A DNA stretch of 17,377 bases. It comes from an uncultured Erysipelotrichales bacterium (GTDB lineage: Bacteria; Bacillota_I; Bacilli_A; Erysipelotrichales; Coprobacillaceae). The notes under the pieces were generated by a model that did not search any database, had not been told where the DNA came from, and saw only the letters and a list, made by a program, of their open reading frames with translations. The position numbers and the translations under genes were made by a program. Positions 7,564 through 14,430 of this stretch are shown piece by piece (positions within the stretch are counted from its first letter, which is position 1; every line of letters begins with the position of its first letter). The DNA is taken from contig CAJUJC010000007.1 of assembly GCA_910586805.1 (NCBI GenBank), forward strand, positions 1 to 17,377. The letters run 5' to 3'.

Positions 7564-8889
7564 TTAAATAATTTGATATTCTTGCCATTTTTGAGATTTA
7601 TATCTTGATATAAATAAAAGAGCTCTCACCAACCAATCAACAACCATAGCTAGTGCTATTCCAATAACACCCATATTTAAATAAATACCCAATACCACTG
7701 ATAAAATCAATCTTCCTAATATTGTTGATGAAATGGAAACAATCATTGTGAACTTTACATCTCCTGTTGCTCTTAAACCATCTACCAATGGACCTGAGAA
7801 GGGAAAAATAATAGCATTAGCTATATTGTGAATAGCAACAAGTATAATTACTAATTCTTTTGTTTGTGGTTCTAAAACAAAAAATTGCATAATGATTGGA
7901 GTTACTGCAAATATAATCGTGTTCCATCCAAGAGATAAAATGAAAGATAGCTTCATTAATTTTTTATAATATATTTGAGCAGCTTTTATATCCTTAGCAC
8001 CCATGCACTTTCCTATTACTGTAATATACACAGGTCCCATAACAACTCCAACTAATGCTGCTAGTGACCATATACTTTGAGCAACACCATTAGCAGCAAT
8101 TTGATAAGTTCCAAATAATGCAACTATTGAACTTAATGCTACTTTAACAAGTTGAAAAACACCACTTTCAAAACCACTTGGGATAGCTATTTTTAAAATC
8201 TTTTTAATTAAACTGGTATCTAATGATTTTAAATATTTAATATCATAATATATTTCTTTCTTTTGATTAAAGCATATTATTGTTATTGTAATAGCAGAGA
8301 AAGCTCTTGCAATTAATGAAGGTACTGCAACTCCTGCTACTCCTGTATGCAAAATAAAAACACCAATGAAATTACCTACTGTATTAATCACATTAGAAAC
8401 AATAGAAATATACATGGTTGTACTTGTTTTTCCTATACTTCGTAACATTGATGATCCAGTATTATAAATTGCTAAAAATGGATATGAGTAAGCAGAAATA
8501 ATAAGATATGTTAAACAAGCTTTCATAACATCTTCTTCAACTTCACCAAATAATAGTCCTAGTGTTCCCTCTCTAAAAATAATAACAAATGTCATTAATA
8601 CAATAGAAAACATCGTTGAAAACAATAATAATTGACTTGAAGATTGAACAGCTTTTTCTTTATTCTTGCTTCCTAAATACTGACTCATAATAACAGCTCC
8701 ACCTGAAGCCAAAGCTGTAAACAAATAGATAAATATTGTATTAAACATATTGACCAAAGATACACCAGAAACTGCTGACTCACCTACATAGCTCACAGCG
8801 AATGTATCAATAATACCAACCAACATGACTAATAATTGTTCAAAAAATAGTGGAACAATCATATTTCTTAAACTCTTATTTGTAAACAA
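7564..8889 (-). CDS. MATE-family multidrug/metabolite efflux transporter (probable TTG start)
   Basis: A 441-residue integral membrane protein with about 12 hydrophobic segments in two similar halves, as in the MATE family. N-terminal family features are FTNKSLRNMIVPLFFEQLL, a DTFAVSYVGESAVSGVSLV segment, and an ASGGAVIMSQYLG loop. It would export cationic compounds or metabolites using Na+ or H+; the substrate cannot be read from sequence. Start choice: an in-frame ATG at 8898 directly follows AAAGGAG with no spacing, so it is unlikely to work. TTG at 8889 is 9 nt from the same site, and gives MFTNK, which matches common MATE N-termini. A weak promoter is seen upstream. No convincing terminator follows: a hairpin at 7534-7555 lacks a T run. 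Confidence 0.92.
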   Translation of the reverse strand: MFTNKSLRNMIVPLFFEQLLVMLVGIIDTFAVSYVGESAVSGVSLVNMFNTIFIYLFTALASGGAVIMSQYLGSKNKEKAVQSSSQLLLFSTMFSIVLMTFVIIFREGTLGLLFGEVEEDVMKACLTYLIISAYSYPFLAIYNTGSSMLRSIGKTSTTMYISIVSNVINTVGNFIGVFILHTGVAGVAVPSLIARAFSAITITIICFNQKKEIYYDIKYLKSLDTSLIKKILKIAIPSGFESGVFQLVKVALSSIVALFGTYQIAANGVAQSIWSLAALVGVVMGPVYITVIGKCMGAKDIKAAQIYYKKLMKLSFILSLGWNTIIFAVTPIIMQFFVLEPQTKELVIILVAIHNIANAIIFPFSGPLVDGLRATGDVKFTMIVSISSTILGRLILSVVLGIYLNMGVIGIALAMVVDWLVRALLFISRYKSQKWQEYQII

Positions 8890-8915
8890 AATAATCATCT
8901 CCTTTAACTATTTTT

Positions 8916-8945
8916 AGTTTACAGTCGATTTCAAAAAATGTCCAA
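8916..8945 (-). promoter_or_regulatory. Possible promoter of the MATE gene
   Basis: On the minus strand TTGGAC (8940-8945) and TAAACT (8916-8921) are separated by 18 bp, ending 26 bp before the TTG start. The boxes are only partly consensus. A 6-bp inverted repeat ATGCTT-ACA-AAGCAT lies upstream at 8968-8982 and could be a regulator site. Confidence 0.35.
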
Positions 8946-8982
8946 TACCTATATCAAATAACATATTATGCTTACAAAGCAT

Positions 8983-9318
8983 GATACTAATTATAACATT
9001 TTTACAATTAGAAAATATTTTATAATGATTTTTAACTATACTTTTTATTGAATTCATTATAAATAACAATATTATATTTCTTTTATTTTTAGGAACATAA
9101 AATCCTATATTTCAAATTTTTAGCCTATTATATTATAGTATCTTTAAGTATTTTGTAGTATTCTACTATCCACCTTTAAATATATGAATTATCTATTTTT
9201 CACTATTGTTAATTTTTATTGATTATTACAAAAAATATACTAATCAAGATAAAAAAATATTTTTTCTTACTTCAAGATAAACATTTTATTATAGTAAATA
9301 TGAATATTTATAAGCCTA
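8983..9318. other. AT-rich stretch with no recognisable gene
   Basis: Very A/T-rich DNA with frequent stops in all six frames. I see only small palindromes, such as TAGTA-TTC-TACTA near 9158-9170, and no coding sequence with a ribosome binding site. Together with the broken genes to its right, it looks like decaying DNA between a former insertion and the MATE gene. Confidence 0.5.
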
Positions 9319-9417
9319 TTATAAAAGAGAACTGCAATCAATGCAATTCCCCAAGTATCCCAATTTTAATTTAGTTTTTTATGTATTTAATTTTTTATTA
9401 AGACTTACTTTATTCAT
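9319..9417 (-). pseudogene. Short ORF with in-frame stop, possible peptide-gene relic
   Basis: A good ribosome binding site (AGGAG, 5 nt spacing) precedes an ATG at 9417. It opens MNKVSLNKKLNT, then TAA (9379-9381), and the same frame continues KTKLKLGYLGNCIDCSSLL before a second TAA (9319-9321). A small peptide gene broken by one stop is one reading. A 12-codon leader followed by the transcript tail is another. In a different frame the same DNA can encode WGIALIAVLFYN, which resembles part of a membrane helix, so an older membrane-protein relic is also possible. No family is recognised. Confidence 0.3.
9322..9351 (-). terminator. Probable terminator downstream of the small membrane-anchored protein gene
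   Basis: On the minus strand GGGAATTGCA pairs with TGCAGTTCTC over 10 bp with two G-U pairs and a 5-nt loop (arms 9342-9351 and 9327-9336), followed by TTTTA. It is about 155 bp after the 9508 stop codon and overlaps the second half of the short broken ORF. Confidence 0.45.
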
Positions 9418-9507
9418 ATAATCTCCTAAAAAAATGAAAAAGACAATATTGGAGTTAATGAGTTGTTCTTTTTAAAATTATTTTCTTTCATTGTACTTTA
9501 AATGATT

Positions 9508-9873
9508 CTAAGATATTTTGTCGCTTAAATTACTCTCTGTTGTGCTACTCTTGGTAAATATTTCTATTAATCCTCCATTTTCTGTAGTAACTAGTTTTAC
9601 TTTATTATCATAAAAATAAGCAATATACCCATTAAATTCACCATCACTAAAAATATAAATATTATCATCTATCTTTGAAATCCTTCCACATGAAAATGGA
9701 TATGAGTAATGGTAAGTCGAATTATGATTGATACTTAGTGTAGAGAAGTCCGAAACATATGTGCCATAAACATTTATAATTTGATTATTATTTGATTTGA
9801 AGTAAGTACAGCTAAAAAAACCTAGAATAAAAGATAAAATAACAATTAGGGCAACTCGTAACTTCGACCACAT
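9508..9873 (-). CDS. Small membrane-anchored or lipoprotein-like protein, unknown function
   Basis: A 121-residue protein. Residues about 6-22 are hydrophobic (VALIVILSFILGFF) and end in S-C, so this is either a membrane anchor with an extracytoplasmic domain or a poor lipobox around Cys. The rest is beta-rich with short strand-like repeats (INVYGTYVSD, TLSINHNSTYHYSY, IYIFSDGEFNGYIAYFY), a pattern seen in small lipocalin-like surface proteins of Firmicutes. No family is assigned. The start ATG at 9873 has AAAGGAGG 8 nt upstream; an in-frame GTG at 9882 is inside that site and is rejected. It stands alone, between AT-rich DNA and an integrase relic, so it may be left over from a mobile element. 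Confidence 0.7.
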   Translation of the reverse strand: MWSKLRVALIVILSFILGFFSCTYFKSNNNQIINVYGTYVSDFSTLSINHNSTYHYSYPFSCGRISKIDDNIYIFSDGEFNGYIAYFYDNKVKLVTTENGGLIEIFTKSSTTESNLSDKIS

Positions 9874-9904
9874 AAACTTCACCTCCTTTATAATTATCTC
9901 ATAT

Positions 9905-9921
9905 TTTCATATATTATGAAA
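9905..9921. promoter_or_regulatory. Inverted repeat upstream of the small membrane-anchored protein gene
   Basis: TTTCATA-TAT-TATGAAA, a perfect 7-bp inverted repeat with a 3-bp centre, about 32 bp before the start codon. It could be an operator. The surrounding DNA is A/T-rich, so chance is a real alternative, and no convincing -35/-10 pair is seen nearby. Confidence 0.3.
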
Positions 9922-9970
9922 CAGTAAAATATATGTATACATAATTATGTTATAATATAATGGAAAAAAT

Positions 9971-10415
9971 ATGCAGTTATTTAAAATTATTATTAATAAA
10001 ACTGTTGTTTACCTAAAACAAAAAATAGTTATCATATATTTAGAATAAATGATACAGCCTATCAACTACTTTTAAAAATCAAGAAATAACAAGATATTCT
10101 TAAAAAAGAATTAAAAATATTTAGCTAAATAAAAATCTTGTATTTACACAAGAAACAAATATATATGTTCATAATAGTAATATAAGAAATAAACTTAAAA
10201 AAATAAACAAAATATATATTATGAAGATATGATCATTCATGTACTTAGACACTCAAATGCAACATTTTCACTTATGAATAGTGTTGATTTAAAAATTATT
10301 TTTACACATCTAATATTCAAGGCATAATGATATTCAAATAACCGCCAATATTTATATTAACGTACTAAAATTACAAAAACAACCAATAACACAACTAATT
10401 AAATTTATTTTATAA
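9971..10415 (+). pseudogene. Tyrosine recombinase (phage/ICE-type integrase), degraded C-terminal half
   Basis: Four reading segments in all three plus-strand frames line up, in order, with the catalytic half of a tyrosine recombinase. INKTVVYLKQKIVI (about 9992-10033) fits the beta-strand region. INDTAYQLLLKIKK-stop-QDILKKELKIF (about 10045-10122) fits the long helix. NLVFTQETN and SNIRNKLKKI (10134-10205) precede the box. HVLRHSNATF with VDLKII (10238-10300) fits the H-x-L-R-H box, with His at 10238-10240 and Arg at 10247-10249. After another shift, RHNDIQITANIYINVLK (10320-10370) has the Tyr at 10353-10355, and the frame ends with TAA at 10413-10415. Stops and frameshifts make it inactive. 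The N-terminal half, including the first catalytic Arg, is missing. It is the only sign of a mobile element here and runs opposite to its neighbours. Confidence 0.8.
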
Positions 10416-10501
10416 TTTTAGAAAATATACAAATATTCAAATCAATAATTTATGAATTAAATTATTTTTAAACACTAAATAAACACCAAATTATAACAAC
10501 G

Positions 10502-10531
10502 AAAAAAGTGTTGATAAATCCAACACTTTTT
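10502..10531 (-). terminator. Intrinsic terminator of the yloU-fakA operon
   Basis: On the minus strand AAAAAGTGTTG and CAACACTTTTT form an 11-bp stem (arms 10521-10531 and 10503-10513) with a 7-nt loop, and the T-rich 3' arm continues the T run. It begins about 10 nt after the fakA stop. Confidence 0.85.
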
Positions 10532-10541
10532 AACATATTTA

Positions 10542-12194
10542 TTATTCAACACCAACAATAAATGAGTATACTGGTTGTTTTCCATCAACAACTTCTAATT
10601 CAGCTTCAAAATTGTCTTCAACATAAGATTCAACTTCTTCAACTTCTTCTTTTGTGACATCATCACCACAAATCAATGTAATGATTTCAGAATCATCATC
10701 AACCAATCCATTTAAAGTTTCTTTTAATGCATCAATTTTTGATGGAACACATGCAGTAATTTCCTTTTCACACAATGCCATATATTGATTAGCTTTAATA
10801 TCAACGCCATCAATATTTGTATCTTTAATTGCAAAAGTAACTTGTCCTGTTTTCACATTTGCAATTGCATCTTTCATTTCATCTAAATTGTCTTCTAATG
10901 ATACTTCAGGATTAAACATTATACATGCTGACAATCCTTGAGGAATTGTTTTAGAAGGAATTACTTGAACATCAATTTCATCTTCTAAGATAATAGCAGC
11001 CTGTTGAGCAGTCATAACAATGTTTGAATTATTTGGTAAAATAATAACATGTTTTGCATTAACCTCTCTTACAGCAGCAACAATGTCTTCAGCAGATGGA
11101 TTCATAGTTTGTCCTCCACTAACAACATAATCACAATGTAACTCTAAAAACATATCTTTAATTCCATCACCTGCAGCAACACTAATAACAGCAACTTCTT
11201 TTTCAGGTTGTGGAGATGCACTTGATTTAGCAATTGGAGTTGCTTCATTAGCTTCTAAAATTGAATTATGTTGTTCTTGCATATTCTCAATTTTTAACTT
11301 CACAAATTCACCATATCTTTGTGCTGTATTTAATGCATTACCAGGTTTTAAAGTATGAACATGAACTTTAACAATATCTTCATCTTGTACAACAACAATA
11401 CTATTCCCTGGAAGTCTTTCTAATTCATTTCTCAATCTTTCTTCTTTAAATGCTTTCATTTTAGCAGGATCTAATCTTACGATAAATTCAGTACAATATC
11501 CGTATCCTTCTTCGCCATCAGATTCCACATCAACCAAAGCTTCTTTTTGTGATGAACCATTAATTTCAACTCTTTTAATCTCTTCACCTGCCAAAGCAGC
11601 CATAAATCCAGTAAATACTAAAAGTAGTCCAGCTCCACCACTATCCACAACACCAACTTCTTTTAATACAGGAAGTAGTTCAGGCGTTCTTTCTAATGAG
11701 TCTTCAGCAGCTTTTACAAAATATGAGAAAACATCTTCAATTTCCATATCCTTTTTTGCATATTTAACAACTTCTTCTCCAGCTTCTCTAATAACTGTCA
11801 AAATTGTACCCTCAACTGGTCTCATAACAGCTTTATATGCAACTTTAGCACCATTTTGTAATGCTTTTGCTAATCCCACAGCATCTACTTTTGTTTGCCC
11901 TTCAAATGCCATAGAAATCCCTCTAAAAATTTGTGATAAAATGACACCTGAGTTGCCTCTTGCTCCCATCAACAAACCTTTAGATAACTTTTTTGCAACT
12001 TCATAAATATCAGTTGATTCCATATTTTCAATTTCAGTAGCCCCAGCACTAAATGTCAAAGACATATTTGTTCCAGTATCACCATCAGGTACAGGAAATA
12101 CATTTAGTGCATCGATTTCAGGATGATTATTATGAAGGACAATTGCTCCAGTAACAACCATATCTTTGAATAGTTTACCATCTACAAATTTCAT
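10542..12194 (-). CDS. fakA: Fatty acid kinase catalytic subunit FakA (YloV, DAK2 domain)
   Basis: A 550-residue protein of the YloV/FakA family. The N-terminal DhaL/DAK2-type nucleotide-binding domain (about 1-205) has PVPDGDTGTNM at 34-44, with metal-binding Asp37 and Asp39, and GARGNSGVILSQ at 77-88. The middle domain carries C234 and H278-V-H280, matching residues known to matter in S. aureus FakA. The C-terminal DegV-like domain follows. FakA phosphorylates fatty acids held by FakB proteins, giving acyl-phosphate for phospholipid synthesis with PlsX/PlsY; no fakB gene is in the window. The start has GGAGG 7 nt upstream. It follows the Asp23-family gene after a 12-nt gap, as in B. subtilis yloU-yloV. 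The usual next neighbour recG is not seen; the AT-rich relic region lies there instead. Confidence 0.95.
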   Translation of the reverse strand: MKFVDGKLFKDMVVTGAIVLHNNHPEIDALNVFPVPDGDTGTNMSLTFSAGATEIENMESTDIYEVAKKLSKGLLMGARGNSGVILSQIFRGISMAFEGQTKVDAVGLAKALQNGAKVAYKAVMRPVEGTILTVIREAGEEVVKYAKKDMEIEDVFSYFVKAAEDSLERTPELLPVLKEVGVVDSGGAGLLLVFTGFMAALAGEEIKRVEINGSSQKEALVDVESDGEEGYGYCTEFIVRLDPAKMKAFKEERLRNELERLPGNSIVVVQDEDIVKVHVHTLKPGNALNTAQRYGEFVKLKIENMQEQHNSILEANEATPIAKSSASPQPEKEVAVISVAAGDGIKDMFLELHCDYVVSGGQTMNPSAEDIVAAVREVNAKHVIILPNNSNIVMTAQQAAIILEDEIDVQVIPSKTIPQGLSACIMFNPEVSLEDNLDEMKDAIANVKTGQVTFAIKDTNIDGVDIKANQYMALCEKEITACVPSKIDALKETLNGLVDDDSEIITLICGDDVTKEEVEEVESYVEDNFEAELEVVDGKQPVYSFIVGVE

Positions 12195-12206
12195 GTTGGA
12201 CCTCCA

Positions 12207-12563
12207 TTAATCTAACACACGAATGCTTTGTACAAATACATTCACTGCTTCTATATCAATATCCAAAGTTGTTTCTAATACATATTTCACTTTCTTTTGT
12301 ACTTCGTAAACAATTTCAGAAATTTTAACTCCATATCCTACGATAATATATACATTTATAATAATGCCAGTTTCTCCATCTTCAACAACAATTCCTTTAG
12401 AATAATTGTCACGTTTTAACAAATCATAAAATCCATCTTTCATGATTTTTTGACTAGACATTCCAACAACACCGTAACATTCAGTTGCAGCACCACCAGT
12501 GATGCTTGCAACAACATCTAATGAAAGATTAATATTTCCTAAATCAGTTGTTTTTTTAATCAT
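12207..12563 (-). CDS. yloU: Asp23/Gls24-family (YloU-like) protein
   Basis: A 118-residue Asp23/Gls24 protein from the chosen start. Family features are GNINLSLDVVASITGGAATECYGV near residues 9-32 and the IIINVYIIVGYGVKISEI block. Related proteins sit at the membrane through a partner (AmaP in staphylococci) and have a role in envelope stress; the YloU type has no proven reaction. It is always found just before yloV/fakA in many Firmicutes, suggesting a link to fatty acid use (inference). ATG at 12563 has GGAGG 7 nt upstream; a TTG six codons earlier is before the ribosome binding site and is rejected. The promoter is strong. Confidence 0.92.
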   Translation of the reverse strand: MIKKTTDLGNINLSLDVVASITGGAATECYGVVGMSSQKIMKDGFYDLLKRDNYSKGIVVEDGETGIIINVYIIVGYGVKISEIVYEVQKKVKYVLETTLDIDIEAVNVFVQSIRVLD

Positions 12564-12606
12564 ATTGCTTCCTCCGCTCAATTTTTGCTTTAAAATATTT
12601 AAGTAT

Positions 12607-12635
12607 ATTATAACCTATTTTTTATGGATTGACAA
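12607..12635 (-). promoter_or_regulatory. Promoter of the yloU-fakA operon
   Basis: On the minus strand TTGTCA (12630-12635) and TATAAT (12607-12612) are exactly 17 bp apart, close to the sigma-A consensus, about 43 bp before the yloU start. A second TATAAT at 12659-12664 with TTTACT (12682-12687) 17 bp upstream could be an additional promoter. Confidence 0.8.
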
Positions 12636-12792
12636 TTATTTCAACCATAAGCATACGCATTATACCCTACTATCTAATATAAGTAAACGAAAAAAAGAAA
12701 AAATATTGAAAAATACAATATAATAACTTAAAATAACAAAATTAATAAAATACATCTTTTTTCAAACAATCTAAAAAAAGTTAAAAAAATGT

Positions 12793-12821
12793 TTGCATTT
12801 TATTAATATTAATGATATTAT
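12793..12821 (+). promoter_or_regulatory. Promoter of rpmB
   Basis: TTGCAT (12793-12798) and TATTAT (12816-12821) are 17 bp apart, giving a short leader of about 35-40 nt before the rpmB start. No leader structure is visible. Confidence 0.65.
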
Positions 12822-12864
12822 ATCAAAGTATGTGAAACACAAGTTGTAAAGGATGGTGAAAATA

Positions 12865-13050
12865 ATGGCTAGAAAATGTGAAGTTAGTGGAAAAGGACCT
12901 ATGTCAGGTAATACTCGTTCTCATGCATTAAATGCGACAAAAAGAAAATGGAATGTTAACTTACAAAAAGCTACTATTTTAGTCAATGGTAAACCAAAAA
13001 AAGTAAAAATTTCAGCGAGAGAATTGAGAAGTCTTAGAAAAAGTGCTTAA
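12865..13050 (+). CDS. rpmB: 50S ribosomal protein L28
   Basis: A 61-residue basic protein starting MARKCEVSGKGPMSGN, the typical L28 N-terminus, with HALNATKRKWNVNLQK in the middle and a C-terminal VKISARELRSLRK. It is a structural component of the large ribosomal subunit. Length is normal for bacterial L28. It has only one Cys near the N-terminus, so this is the zinc-free form. An ATG four codons earlier (12853) lies just after AAAGGA and is rejected; from 12865 the AAAGG and GGTG elements are suitably placed. It is divergent from yloU, as in Bacillus, and followed by its own terminator. Confidence 0.97.
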   Translation: MARKCEVSGKGPMSGNTRSHALNATKRKWNVNLQKATILVNGKPKKVKISARELRSLRKSA

Positions 13051-13054
13051 TAAT

Positions 13055-13084
13055 AAAGATTGCATCCTTATGGGTGCTTTTTTT
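13055..13084 (+). terminator. Intrinsic terminator of rpmB
   Basis: GCATCC and GGGTGC form a 6-bp stem with one G-U pair and a TTAT loop (13062-13077), followed by seven T (13078-13084). It sits 11 nt after the rpmB stop, facing the dnaJ terminator across about 150 bp without other features. Confidence 0.85.
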
Positions 13085-13236
13085 ATTTCTCTCTTTTAAT
13101 ATATACAAACAATGACAAAATTATTCATAAATATTAAATGTTTCTCAAATAATTGAAGGATAAGAATGCTTTAAATAAAAATTAAACTATTTAAACTAAA
13201 TTTTTACTTTATTTCTTATCGCTTATTAAAATTTAC

Positions 13237-13266
13237 AAAAAAGATAATCACATTCATGATTATCTT
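13237..13266 (-). terminator. Intrinsic terminator of the hrcA-grpE-dnaK-dnaJ operon
   Basis: On the minus strand AAGATAATCA and TGATTATCTT form a 10-bp stem with a 6-nt loop (arms 13257-13266 and 13241-13250), followed by a run of six T. The TAA stop of dnaJ (13260-13262) lies inside the 5' arm. Confidence 0.85.
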
Positions 13267-14378
13267 CTAAATCCTTTTTTAAATTGATCAAAAATACTTT
13301 CCTTCTTCATACTTTTACGAAGTTTTGTATACAATTCTTTTTCATCACGACTTAATTTCGTTGGAATCTTAACTTCAACCTTAACAAACTGATCACCATA
13401 GCTATCTCCACGCAAATCCTTTACGCCCTTCCCTTTTAAACGGAAAGTTGTTCCTGGTTGAGTTCCTTCAGGAACTTTTAATGTTACATCTCCATAAACT
13501 GTTGGAACATCCACTTCACAACCTAATGTCGCATCAACTGCTGAAATAGGAATTGTTATTTGAATATTACGTCCATCACGTACAAAATGTTGATGTGGTT
13601 TTACATAGATTTCTACATATAAATCACCATTTGCACCACCATGACTTCCTCTATGTCCTTTTCCTTGAACACGTAATTGTTGATGAGTATTAATACCAGC
13701 TGGTATATTAAGTTCAACAGTAATCTTTTTATTCATATATCCTTGTCCATGACAATGTGGACATTTTTCTTTAACGACTTTTCCAGTCCCTTGACAATCA
13801 GGACAAGTTGTTTGATTTACAAATGTACCAAAGGGAGAACGTTGTTGTGTACGAATTGTACCAGTTCCTCCACAACGAGAACATGTTTGCACATCATTTG
13901 GGCTTTTCGCTCCAGTTCCATTACAATGAGAACATTGCTCATCAAAATTAATTTTAATTTCAGTTTTCTTACCTTTGATTGCATCCATAAAATCAATTTC
14001 TAATTGAATAAAACGATCTTCTCCACGTGTTGGACCATTTCTTCTTTGACGTTGTCCTCCACCAAAGAACGAACCAAAAATATCTCCTAAATCTACATCT
14101 TCAAAACCACCAAAACCTGAGAAACCACCTGCACCACCAAAACCACCAGTCTGATCAAATGCAGCATGCCCATATCTATCGTATGCAGCTTTTTTATTAT
14201 CATCTGATAAAACATCATAAGCTTCCTGAACTTCTTTGAATTTTTCTTCAGCTCCAGCCTCTTTATTAACATCAGGGTGATACTTTTTAGCCATTTTACG
14301 ATATGCACGTTTTATTTCATCAGCGCTAGCACTTTTTGAAACGCCTAGCACTTCATAATAATCTCTTTTATCAGCCAT
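13260..14378 (-). CDS. dnaJ: Chaperone DnaJ (Hsp40)
   Basis: A 372-residue type I J-protein that delivers unfolded proteins to DnaK and stimulates its ATPase. The J domain (about 5-70) has the HPD motif at 34-36. A Gly/Phe-rich linker spans about 78-108. The zinc-binding domain has four C-x2-C-x-G-x-G repeats with Cys pairs 149/152, 166/169, 192/195 and 206/209, all intact. A C-terminal substrate-binding region follows. The start has a GAGGTG ribosome binding site 5 nt upstream. It is the last gene of the heat-shock operon, 52 nt after dnaK, with a hairpin in between. Confidence 0.97.
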   Translation of the reverse strand: MADKRDYYEVLGVSKSASADEIKRAYRKMAKKYHPDVNKEAGAEEKFKEVQEAYDVLSDDNKKAAYDRYGHAAFDQTGGFGGAGGFSGFGGFEDVDLGDIFGSFFGGGQRQRRNGPTRGEDRFIQLEIDFMDAIKGKKTEIKINFDEQCSHCNGTGAKSPNDVQTCSRCGGTGTIRTQQRSPFGTFVNQTTCPDCQGTGKVVKEKCPHCHGQGYMNKKITVELNIPAGINTHQQLRVQGKGHRGSHGGANGDLYVEIYVKPHQHFVRDGRNIQITIPISAVDATLGCEVDVPTVYGDVTLKVPEGTQPGTTFRLKGKGVKDLRGDSYGDQFVKVEVKIPTKLSRDEKELYTKLRKSMKKESIFDQFKKGFRR

Positions 14379-14402
14379 ATTTTCACCTCATATTCACTAG
14401 AT

Positions 14403-14424
14403 AAAACCAAGGCAAAGCCTTGGC
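14403..14424 (-). terminator. Hairpin with short T run between dnaK and dnaJ
   Basis: On the minus strand CCAAGGC-TTT-GCCTTGG forms a perfect 7-bp GC-rich stem (arms 14417-14423 and 14407-14413) followed by TTTTAT. It lies after the dnaK stop and 24 nt before the dnaJ start. With only four T it is likely a partial terminator or an RNA-stabilising stem that lowers dnaJ relative to dnaK (inference). Confidence 0.65.
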
Positions 14425-14430
14425 TTTATA

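Noticed and set aside
8914..9057. 47-codon minus-strand ORF (begins MNSIKSIVKNHY) ending just before the MATE ribosome binding site
   Set aside because: No ribosome binding site before its ATG, no recognisable family, and open frames of this size arise by chance in DNA this AT-rich. It also overlaps the likely MATE promoter.
13677..14003. 108-codon plus-strand ORF inside dnaJ, and similar ORFs opposite pflD and grpE
   Set aside because: They are antisense shadows of well-conserved genes, with no ribosome binding site or family similarity.
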